Origin: Trichobilharzia szidati
Taxonomy: Eukaryota > Platyhelminthes > Trematoda > Strigeidida > Schistosomatidae
Assembly: GCA_944472155.2 (NCBI GenBank)
Contig: OX235273.1
Coordinates: forward strand, 9,397,204 to 9,461,203
Direction of reading: 5' to 3'
Length of the DNA: 64,000 bases
Translations under genes and position numbers: made by a program
Notes under the pieces: generated by a model
Told to the model about the DNA's origin: nothing
What the model saw: the letters and a program-made list of their open reading frames with translations, nothing else
Database searches by the model: none
Shown: one piece after another, positions 34,901 through 50,000 of the stretch
Position numbering within the stretch: the stretch's first letter is position 1
How the letters are laid out: every line of letters starts with the position of its first letter

Positions 34901-37900
34901 AATGACAATGCCGCTGCTGCTGCTGGCAGTGGTCGTGATCGTGGTGGAGGCGGCGGTGCCGGTGTTGCTTCTCAACTAGTTCGTGTTAAACGGAAATATC
35001 ATCGTTCGAATGCATTTTCAAAATTGCCTTACATTAATGCAAAAAAAGCAAATACTCGTAGAAAATCCACCTCCAGTAGTATGGTTGGTGAAATTTCCAC
35101 TGAAGATTTAATCAAAGATTTTCAAGGATTTATAGATACATTTGCAGTTCCAACGCATTTGTATAAATATCTTGCTGAACGTCATCGTGTGCGTCGATTA
35201 TTTGCTTATCGTAATCTCAGTTATCTAATGCCGAGTGTTACTGGCAAACGGTTACCACGTAAGTGTCGAAGTTACTGCCGTCATATTTATTCTTTTGTAA
35301 CTAAGACTCAGAAGGAGGTGTTTGTGTGTGTGTGTGTGTTTGGAATTTTGTCAAGATTTATGGCATTGAAAATTTGATGAGTTAGAAAGCGAAGTGGTTA
35401 GTTCTAAATGTATTTTTAAAAAATAATTTTGTACCACTGAACTGCACATTTTTAAAAATTCCCTTACGTTCCCATTGGAACATAGGGCTTATTTTTTACG
35501 GGTGGGGTGGGTGGGGTTGCGAGTTCCACGCCCCAACTTTTCCTCTTTACCGGGCTTACTATTGGCCATAACGAGGTAAAGGGATGCATCGACCGGGGAT
35601 CGAACCCAGGACCGCATATGTGGTCGGCGAGCGTTCTACCCGTTGAACCACTGACGCGCACTACTAAACTGCATAAACTCTGCAATCCTGCTTAGTCGCT
35701 ATGTATCAGTAAATAGGTATCCAACGTGGCTATCTTTGGCTCTGTATCGTCACACATCATCCATTGAGTGTCGTCCTGTGGCACCACCATCGGCTTCGGC
35801 GGCTTTAGACATGTGCTACGGATGTCGCTGTTCGCTAACCCTGGGGCTGGATAGAAGAAGTTGAAAGGTTGGTCAAACTATGACGTAGAGGTAATTCAAA
35901 TTGCTGGTCAGAAAAGTTATCAAATACGGCCAAGAATCGTAATAATCAATCGCCTACATGCTGCAATTTCCTTGCCTTTTCCTCCCGATTCTGACAGTAG
36001 CATGAAGTGATGAATGTTGTGAACGGTCTTGACAAGTATGGTTGCTTGCTTTCTGGATGAGGCACCCCTTACTCACTCATTCTCTACCTGCTTTCCTCAT
36101 ATATTGTTGTGTTGCTCATCTTTTGGTGCCCATTTTATGCCAAGTTTTTGTTCGAAACAAATATATAATGGCAAAACAGTTTGACTCCCGGATAAATTAG
36201 TCAGGAAATATGTAAGGAAATGTAAAAATAAAATAAATAATGACACTAGCGATAGTGATTATAACAATAATAATGATAATAATAATAATAATAATAGTGA
36301 TAATAATAATATTAATGACGACACCAACAATAAGGAATCTAAATCATCAGTAGTAATTCCATTCAAGGAAGGAACCTCGGAAGCCTTACGCAGAATTCTT
36401 AACAAGGCAGGAATAAAAATGGCATTAAAACCCACAAACTCAATTAGAAACAAGCTTTGTCGGTTAAAGGATCAGTCCTGTGTAGCCTTTAAAACAAAAC
36501 AATTTAGTTTATCTAATACCCTGCTGGAATGATTGTCAGGTCAAATACACAGGTCAAACTAGTAGAACAGGGGCAGTCAGACTAGCTGAACATAAAAACT
36601 TAGCAAAATCTAGATTGGCTGACCCGAATAAGACAAGAAATCTAGAGAATAGTTCAGCTATAGCACTACATGCAGTCACACACGACCATTCAATAGGATG
36701 GGATAGGATGACAGTTTTAAAATCTAGTGTAACAGCATGGTGGAGGGAGAGACGGATAACTAAAGCAGTTTTATTTGTCTAATCAACTGCAAATACATGT
36801 AATAGGAGTTATTCTTCACCTGTCCCAGATATCTGGAAAATTCTACTACCCCTACGACAAATAGGAGAAAACAAAGAAAACTATAAAACTCAAGTGTCAA
36901 AGTCGTGTGATCACAATTGATGGCATGATTATGAACAATAAATTTTGTTCGAAATGTCATCCAGTAAATAATACTGTTTCACTGTGTGATACATCTAATA
37001 AACAAACTAATATGAAATTACTTACTACCACAGTGCCCAAGTTTTACACATATATAAAACAGTTTGACCATGCCTCTAGATCTCTCAGTCCCACTAATGT
37101 GGTTCATAAAATGTGAAACCACGCAATAGCTTGATGAATGATATTCACCTTCTCCTCCTACAATATTGTTTCTTTGTTCGAGCAATTCAACTATCTAACT
37201 AACTAACCAAGCAGGAGTGGTTATTAAGCCTTTTAATTCCTCCCTATCGTTTATGTGAATAGACTATAATTGGTAGCATTTTCACTAAAGCAACTTTAAT
37301 TGTCACCATAGAAGACACTTCTCTAATCTGAAGAAAGTTACAAACTGTTGTTAAGCTTTCATTGTGTTTCACAGTGTCAACACGTAGAAACAGTTCATCT
37401 TTCAGAGTGAATGAAAACCTAACCTTTTCCTTCACACAAATTGGTTTCTGTGCCATTTGAAACATTTGTGATGTACGATAACAGCTGTATATTCCCTTCT
37501 TGAATCTAGGCCTCTTTTATAGGGAACAAAGGAACTCTTGAAAATTAGTCTAAGGTTTGCTAGGGACTGGTTACAAGATGAAAAGAGCTAGTGGTGGTCA
37601 AACTAAAACCTGGATTCGTCAGGCAATGAAATCCACAACAGTTAGTTTAAGCTAGCCAGCCAGTCACGTAGTAAAGTGTAGACTGTCTGGCTGTGTGGTT
37701 GGGTTCTTCCTGGTGGTGAGAACCAATGAAGGCTGAAGACAACTGGTTATGTGGCTGGCTCGAAATCGTTCTCAGTGATGGCTAGAGCAGACGCATTCAC
37801 TCTTTGTGACTGGTTATACCCAGTAAAACTCCATTGTTGTTCTATAGTACTATTGCTTTTCCCTCAGTGCTTATTATCTGTGTTTTGGGCCTCCCTTTAC

Positions 37901-40900
37901 TCTGTTGTCTTGTTTTGTGTGCTACATGAAGAGAGAGTGGCAAGTTGAAGTGGTGCACATCTGTGGAAAGTTCGATGTTGAAAGCGGTCAGTCAGTGTAC
38001 CAGGTTGGGTGTGAGGAAAAATACTTACCGATGATATTGGCTTGTGGTTGTGCTAATAAATCACAAACTGTTCAAAGTCGGAATTCATGAGTCATTGGAT
38101 CAAGACCCAGTGGCCATCCTAAGTTCGAACTCCTGTGGGCGTGTACTTCTGAGGCATTCCAAACTAGGAAGAAAGAGCTGACTGACTCTCCAGTACTCTG
38201 TGTTGGTTTTTAATGGTTCTCTAATTGATATCCACCCATGATCGAACTCATTTCAAATTGTTTCTCACCTTCAAACAACTGAATCAATTAGTCGGAACAG
38301 ATTTTTTAATATATCATTTTAAAAGCCACAGTTACATACTTACCATCTAGTTGCTCAGATTAGAGTAGATGGAGTCGAACTTGAACCTATGACATACACA
38401 CACATACAAGGGGCTGGAAACCGATTGCTTAAGCCATTCACCCGGATCCCTCTATCTATATGCTTTCCTTTGCAATGTATTATTTTCTATAGTTTGTTTT
38501 GTAAGGGTTAGTTATGTTTTTACGAGTTGATCACGGATTGAAATAAGTTAGAGAATCATTGAAAACCAGGGAGTACTGGACAGCTGTTTCATCCTAGTAT
38601 TTTCGGAATCATCCACTGGGATTCAAACCCAGGACCTTCCGGTTATACAAGGCAAGCTCGTTGACGACCATTCAGCCATTGGGACCCGATTCAATGGCTC
38701 ATGAATTCTAACTCGTAAAAACATAACTAACGCTTATAAACCAAACTAAAAAAATTAATCTGATGCTCGTTAGTGACTACTGGCTACAGGAGGGAGTTTC
38801 CTGGAGTTCTAGTGTGAGAAGTCGTGACCAGTGAGGTCCATCCAGACGTCACGTGTGAGGATAGATATCCCACCGATGACATTGGTTGGGGTCGCACTAA
38901 ATCACGAATTGCAATGTAATATTTTGATTCTTCTAATTTCTGTGCATATTTGTTTTATTTTTGGTTTTTAGGTCCGCGTCCATCCCTCGAAGAGATTGTC
39001 AACCGATTAAAACAAAACTGTCTGCATAATCAATCATTAGCGTCTAGTAAAGCATTGAAGCTTGATCATTCCTTATTACCTCCCGGTGAATGGCCTCAGG
39101 AATTAGAATTAATTTTTGATGGATTTTTTGATAGTGAAAAAGAATTGGAATGGGTCACTGTAAATGTAAGTAGTATATAGTGGGAGTGTTGTTATATAAT
39201 TTGCTCATGCTTTTGCACCTATCAAGTCTAACAGCACTCTATCAATCTGTTTTGTATACCACTATAGTGTGTGTACATTGTGATCCGCTTATTGCTGAAG
39301 TTTTTTGAGACGTTCACATTATAGACACCATGAGGATGCGCCGCACAAGGTCAGATCATTTGTGCAAGGGGTGAGATAATGCTGCTCAGACGCCCACACT
39401 AAAGCAGAAGGTAGTCTTAAGAAGTCACTCTTTCACCGAGACTTTGACTTGGAGCCCCAACGGGTTGATCGCTGACGAAATCTCAGCACAGATACAGAAG
39501 GCTAGTTTCGCATATGCCGATTTATGCTGTCTCTGGTGTAGACATAATATCCGGCGGGCTATAGAAAAAAGGGCGTGTGTACTGCTCAGCAGTCCGCTTC
39601 GTCCTCCTTTATTACTGGCTATGAGACCTGGTCATTAAGAGTGGAGGACATAAAAAGGCTAGCTGTCTTTGTGGATAGGTGCTCGCGTTCTATCTACTGT
39701 GTGAAGTGGTATAATAGGGATAGCAATAATGAGGTTAGGCATCGGTCGAGTGTTAGGTAAGGAGGCAGGAGAAATCAATCGACGAGGCTGTGAAGCTACG
39801 TCGACTGAGATGGTTAGGACATGTGTTACACATGCATGTCTAGCCACCGCCTTCCTCGATGGCCAATGTCAGCTGACATAGGGTCAGACTGGAAAAGAGC
39901 TAGTAAGTGGTGGTCAAACCAAAACATGGCTTCATCAGTCAATGAAATTCACAACAGTTAGTTTAAGCCACCTAGTCACTTAGGAAGGTGTAGACTGGCT
40001 TCCTGAGTGGTTGGGGTCCTCTGGATGGTAAAAATCAGTGAAAGCTGGAGACAATCGGTGATACGGCTTAAAATCGTTTTCAATGACAGAGCAGATGCAT
40101 CCACTCCTTGTGACTTATAATTTCCAATGAAACTATATTGTTCTTCGTTATTACTATTCCTTTTGTCTCATATCCCTGTCTACTACCTCTATTTTGGGTT
40201 TATTTTTATCTTCTTCTATTGCTTTGTGTGCTGAGTGAAGTGTGACGACTCGAACTGGTGCACATGGGTGCAAAGTTCTATGTTGAAAAGAGACAGACAG
40301 ACGGGAGTCTGATTTGCAAGTCACACTGGGAGCAGAATCAGAACCAAAACAGGTGTCCATGCGCCTTTTGGATTCTGGAGCCCATGCGTGGGGTTTCGAA
40401 TCAGGGTTTTCTAGAACCCCTCTAGGTAGTACACCTTCATGTGTCCTACACTAGTTCGGGTGTAAAGCACCAGATATTCCCATTCGCCGTTTCACTTTTG
40501 TGAGGTATACTCTTGCTGGAGATCTTTGCTTTCAATGCATCCCACACTGTTCTCGCTAGTATTACAGGTACTAAATAGCATTCCTATTTTAATAGTAATA
40601 TGGTGAGCTTGGAAGATGATTGATGGTCATTTCAAACAGTGTATAAAGAATGCATCAATCAGTCATACTGAGTGTTTCACAACTACGCTTCCATATGTAT
40701 ATAAGTAGAATTTTTGTTGGTTATTATCGTCAATGGAAAACGGTCACTCTTCAGCAGTACCGACCCACCGGGCTTCGAACCCAAGATCTTCTGGTTACAA
40801 GACGAGGTCGTAGATCATTGAGCTACTGGGACTCTATTCAATGGCCAGTTCATGAATTGTAACTTCTGCCAATTCACGACATAGCGTAGCGCGACCACTT

Positions 40901-41013
40901 CGCGCATTGTCTTCTTCGATGACTTACTGCCTCATCTGCATTCAACCTGCTGTACCCTACTGGTCACGACTTCCTACTAGAATCCCAGGTCACTGTCTGA
41001 TTACAATGTTCAC

Positions 41014-41048
<35 letters not shown>

Positions 41049-44000
41049 CAGTTTTTTTTACGTGAAATAATATTTGCCTATCTCCACAATATATGCTAAT
41101 ATTTATTTATTTATCTTTTTTTAAAATTTATCTCAAAGGCTTCTGTCAGTATATGTCTACGATTCGGTTGGGCATGGCGGCGTAAAATGTGTCCCAATGA
41201 TACACTTGTCAAGATAACTAACCATCCAATACGCATGAATTGTTATAGTCATTCAACTGGTTACAGTACAATTATCACAACTAACACCAACTCAGTTTCA
41301 TTAACTAACAACACCTCAAATGGCTGCAGTGGTGCTCATATCAATAATAATAATACTCATGAAAAAGATGATAAACGTAAACAGGGGACAAATAATAATC
41401 ATAATAATAATATGAATACGTGTCGTTTTTCTATAACTCATCTACTCGATGAAGTTGACTGGCAGGTGTCTGGTAGTCGATTAACAAGTATTCAACTAGA
41501 ATTACATGTTTCCGCGGTTGAAAAACGCTTGTTAAAACGTCCAGATATGCATAGTTGTGCGAAAGGCATTCCAGCAAGTATGAGAATGAATTCGCCTACT
41601 GACCAGAATAATACTAATACTAATACTACTACATTACAATCGACGTCTACACCGTCAACACCATCCTCTTCATCCTCATCATTCATCTTACAGGAGAATC
41701 CAGTCAACCGTAAAAGTGGTTTAAGTGTAGCCTCTTATCCTGTGCATTATGTGACAGCTCCTTTGCCTATGATCACTACGCCTTACAATTTCAGTAAGTT
41801 ATTTAAGTTATTCATCGTTTATAACCCCCCCCCACCCCCCGTCTTTTTTAAAGCATGTTAGGGTAGTTTAATATTTCCTATGGATTGTTTGTCAGTCTAT
41901 ACCTTAACTGATAGAATTGAATTGGTTGAAGGGTTTCATCATGAGCTGACATCTGGTAGAGAAGCAGTGGGGAGTTGTTTGGGAGTCTTTAGCAGTGCGC
42001 ACCCACCGCTAGCTTTCGAACCCCAAGACCTTCTGGTTACAAAAGGCGAGCTAGCACGTAGACCAAATAAGCCACTATTGGGACCCGACTCCTCAATGGC
42101 CAGTCAGTCCATGAATTCCAACTTCTGCCACTTCATAACATAGCATAGCGTGACCACTGCACACAGTGTCTTTTTCTATGAGTAACTGTCCTCACCTTCA
42201 ACCGGCTGTACCTTACTGGTCACGACTTCCCACTAGTACCCAGGCCTGTTAGAGGAGGATGCTGACAAAATGCAGAGTCTTCTGAACACCTTGAGGGGCA
42301 GCGATCTACGAATGTTTGGCATGCGATTTACTCCTGTAAAGTGTAGGATGCTGCTACAGGACTGGACTACGTCAACTCCTAGCTTAGTGATAGGGAGTGA
42401 AGTGATAGAACATGTTGACCACTTCACCTATTTGGGAAGTTGTATCAGCACCAACGGACTGATTGGCGACAAAATCTCAGAACGGATCCAAAAAGCTCGA
42501 GCTGCTTTCGCTAACTTACACCGTCTCTGGCGTAGGCGTGACATCTGGCTATCAACCAAGGGACGTGTGTACTGCTCAGCAGTTCGCTCCGTCCTCTATG
42601 GCTCTGAAACATGGCCAATACGAGTTGAAGACATGGAAATGTCTGTTTTTGACCACAGATGTTTACGATCTCCTTCTCACGTTAGGTGGCATAATAAGGT
42701 AAGTAATGTTGACATTAGGCGTAGAGTGTTGGGTAAAGAGGGCAAATCACTCGAAGAGGCTATGAAGTTACATAGATTGAGATGGCTAGGTCAGGTGTTG
42801 CGCATGCCTAACCATCGCCTCCTCCGACGGGCATTACTAGCTGATATAGGTGCAGGTTGGAAAAGGGTAAGTGGTGGCCAAACAAAAACATGGCCTTATC
42901 CAATCCATGAAATCCCTGACAGTTAAACTGAGTCAGGTAGGGAGGGAGATGCAGACTTCCGGGTTGGGGCCCGCCCTTGGGACTCTAAGAATCAATGGCT
43001 GGAGACAATAGGCGACATGGCTCAAAATCGTTGTCAATGGTGCAGATTTATTCAGTCTCTGTAATCTTTCATATTCCTTTCTACCATTACTCATTCTGTT
43101 TCACTCTTATACTTGTCAAAACTGTATTGATTCTCTTCACTCATTTTCTTGTCTACCTTTGTGTGCTATTTGGAACGTGGCAACTCTCACTGCTGCACTT
43201 CGGTGCCAAGTTCTATGTTGAATCCAGACAGACAGACAGACTAACCATCCCAGTTGATGTAGCTTCATAGCCTCATCGATTGATTTCCCCTCCTTCAACT
43301 GCTCATCTCTCTTTCATCCTATTCTCTACAATCCTCCTTAGTTGGCCCCACAATTGCCTATATCCTCTCATCTTCTCACACGATCTCCTCCATATCTCTC
43401 TCGAATTCATGCTGAACTCGCTGTTTCCCATTCGAGGCTGTTGCGTGATGTCACTGGCTTGTCTCCTCAATGTGGCGCCTGTGTGTCCTATTCACCTGCA
43501 TTTCTTTCGGGTTATTTATTGGGCAATATGTTCGTGGTTTGTTTTCTCCAAGAGTTTCCTGTCGCTCATCCTTTCCGACAGATGGTCTGATCTTCATTAT
43601 GGAGTGAAGCCGATCGTCGGTGGAAACTCTTTTAGTGACACGCCCGTTTAAAGTCTCTGAACCAACATATAGAAGTACTGACTGACTTACACATCAGTGT
43701 TGAAAATCCGTATCTTGTCCGTTATACTGATCGCAACAGATTTCCACACTGATCTCGGAGTGGGTATTGAATGTCTGTCTTGCATTTCTGATCCTGGTTG
43801 GCTTTGACATCTTCATCGGTACCACTGCGCCCGTAGTAGTAGTAGTAGTTGAAACGATAAGTGAGAGAAGTGACCCTGTTCGTCAATTACTTCTCTTGAT
43901 AAAACTTGAACAATGTACTCTTCTAGTTTTTCACCTTGTGACCATTGATTCAATTGTGTTGTTATTGAAAACGTTCGGTCATGAATTCAAAAATCCTCTT

Positions 44001-47000
44001 TTCTTGGACATCAGTACGCATGTGCTTGTCTGTTTGTTTTTCATTCTTTTGTATTCTGAGTGGAACATACAACGTCTTCAAGCTCTTTGGAAGTTTCATT
44101 AGCTAGCTGTAATGTTGTTGCTTCTACGGGATGAATTCTCTAACTTCACACCCCCTCCCCCAACCTTCCCTCACTGTCTAGGAAACTAGGCGAGGTTTAG
44201 TGGAGCAGTTCAACCGGGGTTTGACCTTGAAACACACCATTGAACCACTGACTCCCCCCCTTATATTGGTTTATCCTGTTAATGATGTTGAGTAAAGATG
44301 TGGGCTGGTTGGTTTAAGCACACTCAACTGTCAGTCAGTAGAGGTTCTAGTTACGAATTTCAGCCAGGTACATGAAAGACCTCTATCCCGAGAATAATTG
44401 ATTTCAAACATTATTTATATGAATACTAACTGTTGAGTCTACGAAGACACTACTGATATGTAACATTTATGTGAATGAGTACATTTCAGTGTTTCTCAAC
44501 GTTTATTAACTTTGTTAGCATAACTCTAAATTGCGGTATCAGAAAAGACTTGTTTCTCTGGTGATAAAGAGGATTTATTCTCTTTTTTGAAGAAGTAACT
44601 TCTTTTGATTGGACACTAGATAATAAGTAATGCCATGCACCTAGTCGTTTGTTTCGTGCAGGCTGAATCCTATCAGTGGTAACGTCTTTGACTACAGCAC
44701 TGGGTGGTGGTGGTGATGATATCGATTCGAATCTCAGAAGGGCTATGATGAGTACTTTCACGATAGAAAATACACCTCCTTGATGATTGGTGAATGAATG
44801 TTACCAAGCATACAAACCCTAGGTCCAAGGCTTCCTGATGATTGCCTCCAATCATCTAATAAAAAGCAACTTCCTTCATATGTCTAGAATCCTTCAAGTA
44901 CACGGATTGATTGAGATGGGTAGTTGTATACTATTCACATCAACCAGTAGTGTTTGCTCATCAGATGGAAGTGATGTGAACACAGGACAGTTGTTTCGCT
45001 CCTTTGAGGTGCAGCTCATCATCAGTGCACCCGGTGTAATTCAGTTCAATTCACCCCATTTCTGGCTAGGTACTTGAGGGGCATTTGTGCTTAGTTAACC
45101 ATTTGTGGTATCAGGCAGATCACAGTATTATGTGTGATCTAAGTAATTGCTGTTTTCAAAAGAAACTGCGGTGAAATTTCATCTGTCTCCTCGAACTGTG
45201 CAGTAGTGTAATGATAGGAGATAAGGGCCAGGCAACAGATCGTTTATTTCGAGAAAATCAAGAGATATTTATAGATTTTTATGTACAGTATTATTGGTTA
45301 TTGTTTGCAGAAAAGCAACGTCTTCTGATTGGTTGTTTTTTCTTGCTGAAGGTTATATTCTGTCATCTCTTTGTTGCCGTTTCTTAGACAGTCTGGTGAT
45401 ATATATCTGCGAATCGTATCCGACCACGCTAAGTCTGCTGTGATTGGTTGTTGAGTTCTGCAAGGTTAAGCTTTGTTTTGTTTTTCTCATGACCCCGATT
45501 TGGGACGTAAACATTGACGTTAGCTGTTGTTTACAATTTTGGGTGGCAGACAGCTCTCTCACCACAGTAGGACAATGAAAACTTCGCAGTTGAACTCTCA
45601 CCCCCCCATCCATCACACAGGCTCAATTATTTTTGATTACACACTAGTCAGTAACTAGTGTAATGTGTCTAGTCCTATCTTCACTACAGACTGAATTCTA
45701 TCAGTCACACTTGCAATATGGCCACCATGCTAGGTGGCTCGCCATTACGGTGCACTGTGAATTGTTAGCGTGCAATCAAAAATATCCAATATAGTCCTAC
45801 AGGAGGTCAATCGCGAGCCCGAATAGCTGGCTCAGTGGCAACGTCTCTGACTGCAGAAATCACTGGGTGACGCGGGTTCAAATCTCAGAAGGGACATGAG
45901 TTCCTTCAACGTTGCAGATGTGCCTTGCTGATGGGTGCCAACTAGCACGAAACCTAGGTCGAAGGCTTCCTGTGGCCGATTGCCTCCAACCATCTCATAC
46001 CAAAAGGCTCAGTTACGCAGATACAGTTAGCTATGATAGCATAGTAAGAATTCACGGTAACACTGATTAACACTTGCTTTCCTCATTGAAGTTTGTGATC
46101 CCACAACACACACACACCAATAATAAAATTAACAAATCACATAATTTAAAAACCTCTAACCTCATATGCCCTTAACTTTCTGTAACTATATCTCAGTAGG
46201 TAGAGTAGGACAGAGTTAAACTCTGAGTTATCTGCGTTAACATTTTATCTTCTACAAATGATGCTTATGTTCATTCACAATTACAACCAATACGTCTCGA
46301 GCTTGAGTCTTATTCCACCTAATTCTCAGCCTCAGCAACCAGCAACTACGTAGGTATCATTAGTTCTCTGTCACACACAATAAGTTCACCTCATAACCCT
46401 CAAGATACATAAGAAATCTTTTCTGAATAGCTGAGCTTAAATATTTACTTTCTCAATTTTCTATCTACTAATTCAGTTTCTTCTTCTTTTTTTGTTTTTA
46501 TTTTCAGATACCTCCAGTGCACTTCGTCAATTTCAATTAACTCCTGGTTATTATGAACTAAGACTTGGTGTGGATTCATCAGACATCATTGAATCGACTT
46601 GCAGTACTACAACTGCTGCAACTACTATTAATAGTAAAACTATACCAGTTAATTCTCCTCCAGTTAGTGAACAAGTGGATAGTACATGTTCTGGTCCCGT
46701 TGAATGGAAACGTATACGATTTCCTAAAGCATCTACTGCTATCGATGAATATTCACGTTGGCCACGTCTACGATTCTCTGTTGTATGGCATAAGAAACCA
46801 GTAGTTAGTAATAATAATAATGAAACAACTTCATTATCACGATTAATAGGAACTCGTAGTCAAGATACAAAGAATAATACTAATACTACTAATAATAAAA
46901 TTAATAGTAATCATATAGATTCCCCCGTGGAAGGTCGAGTTTCACACACACGTGAGTTGATTCCTTTATTTATTTGTACAGCTTATTTTTGAATATGTAA

Positions 47001-50000
47001 TATTTTAATATTCCCTGCTATCAGGGGATAATCTCGTTGACTTGGAATATGCAGATGATATAGTCCTGCCTACTTGGTGAAGACGCTGACAAAATAAAGC
47101 AGAGTCTTCTGAACACATTGAGGGGCAGCAATCTACGAATGTTAGACATGCGATTCGCTCCTGCTGCCAAATGTAAGATGATGTTACAGGACTGGACTAC
47201 ACTGACTCCTAGTTTAGAAATAGGGAGTGAAGTGGTAGAGCATGTTGATCGCTTCACTTATTTGGGAATTTGCATCAGCCGACACCAGCAGGTTGATCTC
47301 TGAAGAAATCTCAGTAAGGATACAGAAGGCTAGTATTGCATATGCCGGTGTATGCCGTCTCTGAACTAGTAGACTTGATACCTGGCTGGCTGTCGACCAA
47401 AGGACGTGTGCCACTGTTCAGCACTTCGCTGTATCCTCCTTTATGGCTGAGACCTAGCCATTGAGAGTGGAAAACATGAAAAGACTAGCTGTCTATCTCC
47501 CGTGTCAAGTGCTGGTATAATAGGGTGAGCAATAGTGAGGTTAGGCATTGGTGGAGTAGCTAGGTAAGGAGGAGAAATCAATCGACGAGTCTGTGAAGTT
47601 ACATCGACTCAGGCGGTTAGGATATGTGCTACGCATGCCTAGCCTAGCCATCGCCTTGCTTGACGGACAATGTTAGCTGACATAGGGTCAGACTGGAAAA
47701 GAGCTAGTAAGTGGTGGTCGGACCAAAACAAGGCTTCATCAGTCAATGAAATCCACAACAGTTAGTTTAAGCCAGTCGGCCAGCCACGTAGGAAGGTGTA
47801 GACTGGTTTCCTGAGTGGTTGGGGTCCTCTGGACGGTAAAAACCAATGAAGGCTGGAGACGATCGGTGATATGTTTCAAAATCGTTCTGAATGACAGAGC
47901 AGATGCATCTCCTCCTTGTGACTTATAAAACCCAATAAAACTATACTGTTCTTCGATATTACTATTCTTTTTGCTTCGTATCTCCGTCTACTGCCTCTAT
48001 TTTGCATTTCTTCTGCTTTCTTCTCTTGCTTTGTGTGCTACGTGGAGGGAGTGTGACAACTCGAACTGCTGCACCTCTGTGCAAGATTCTGTGTTGAAAT
48101 AAGTCAGTCAGTATAGTCTTACGCGCACAGACGGTTACATTCGCACTTAGCTAGACTTCAAAATTATTTGAATATTTTATCGAAATGCCTTTACTTTTAT
48201 TCAAAAAAAGTTCTTGTTTATTTCTTATTTGACTGATTAAGAATGCCCATTAGGATTTCCAAAAGAATGTTTACTGAACAAAGAATACTCTTTCCGATAA
48301 CTTCATCATCAGGCTCTACAGTTATATATACATTATAGTGAATGAATGAATTAGTGTTATGAACAGCAGTAATGCAGTTTAAATAACATTGATAGATTAC
48401 AGCTCAATAGCATCAGCATAAAAATAAGCAGAATGTCAGAAAAATTAGGGGAGATAATAATGCAGACTTCATGAATTTATAGTCTCTACTGAAAGCTGGC
48501 CAGGGCAGTAGTAGGGGCTGACCTTGCTTCTTTTGAACACAGAGCACTGGCTGTTTGAGGCGAATTGCAATAGCCTCTGCTGTTTGGAGCATGCAGTGCT
48601 TCGATAATTTTGGCAATTTATTAGACACCCGGTAGATTATAGAGAAGGATTCTTCTACTCTGGCTTTGTGGCCGGTTCGCATCACATGGTCTAATATCGA
48701 ACTGTTAATTGTTTTAACTACACCTTTACTTATGTTCTCGAGCACGAAAAATCAAGTTCCTAGAGCAACGGCCAATATAACTCACTCCACGACAAGCTCA
48801 GTTGAATTGGTAGATACAATTTGAAGTGTCCGGCTAGACTGGGTACTTCATCTTTCAGTCAAGGTAGCACCATCGGTCATGTAGAGAATAAGACGTGTAG
48901 TTCGCCAGCAATAAAAGCTCTTTGAACTGATTTTCTTAATTTCCTCGTAATTATCTCACTTGGTATATCACCCTTGATTTGCAGTCGTATGGAAAGTGGC
49001 TTCTTGTTTACAGATATCGAGTAGTCCTTTTCCGCTTTTTTTCTCTTGTGTTTCTTGATAAATTTTTCGGGGTAGTTATTTTCAATCAAGGTATCATGTA
49101 CAATGCTTAATTCATCTTCAATTACTTATTCTGAGCATATAGCTCTAACTCTCTGGCTGAGGGTCTTCACTAAATTTCTTTTGTACTTGGTAGGAACGAA
49201 GCTTTGAAAATGTGTATATTGTCCTGTCCAAGTACTTTTTCTATGCAAACTTATTTTTATGCTACCATCTGGTTTTCTTGTAAGGAGGACATCCATGAAA
49301 AGAATTGTGTCTTGGGATTCCTCTTCGTACGTGAATTTCATAGCCGAATGTACTTCATTGAATTCAGTAATTATTGTATTCCTATCATCCGAATAATTAT
49401 CACAAAGAATGAAGGTGTCATCCATATACCGGCAATAAAATGAGAAATTTCTGATAAGGTGGGAGTTCAAAGGTATATTTTCTAGCTTACTTCGAAAGAG
49501 ATCAACCAAAAGGTAACAACAGAAGACAAAGGCCAGGCAACAGATCGTTTATTAGGGAAAGTCAACACATATTTATAGATTTTAATGTACATTATTATAG
49601 ATTATTGTTAGTAGAAAATACAGTCTTTTAATTGGTGGTTGTTTCTCACAGAAAGTTAACCTTGCATCTCTTTGTGACTGTATCAGATCATCTATATGCT
49701 CACTGTATCCGCCTACGCAAAGCCTTTGTTCCCATTTTCTCACCACCAATATTGGGGACATAAACATTGAAGTCAATTACTGTCTACCAACTTTGGCTAG
49801 CAGCCAGCTCTCACCACAAAAATGGGACCCAATGGGGAGCCCATCGCCACCCCGTCCATTTTCTCTTTATTTGGGTTATTTATTTCTATGACTAGTAGTA
49901 GTGCTTAAATCGATTTTTTTTCTCTCTCTCTCTGTCTGTATTTTTCCTCACGAAGGATCCATGACAAATTCCTTGAGTCGTGAAAATCATCAATTGAACA

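Noticed and set aside
37244..37465. Possible host exon on the minus strand
   Set aside because: No recognisable domain and no convincing splice partners; kept as unassigned.
41492..41707. 71-codon minus-strand open frame
   Set aside because: It is the antisense shadow of SUZ12 exon 4; the + strand has domain similarity and consistent splice phases.
43280..44102. Two hydrophobic + strand frames that look like membrane proteins
   Set aside because: They overlap an antisense RTE-like LINE fragment, lack splice context and are compositional.
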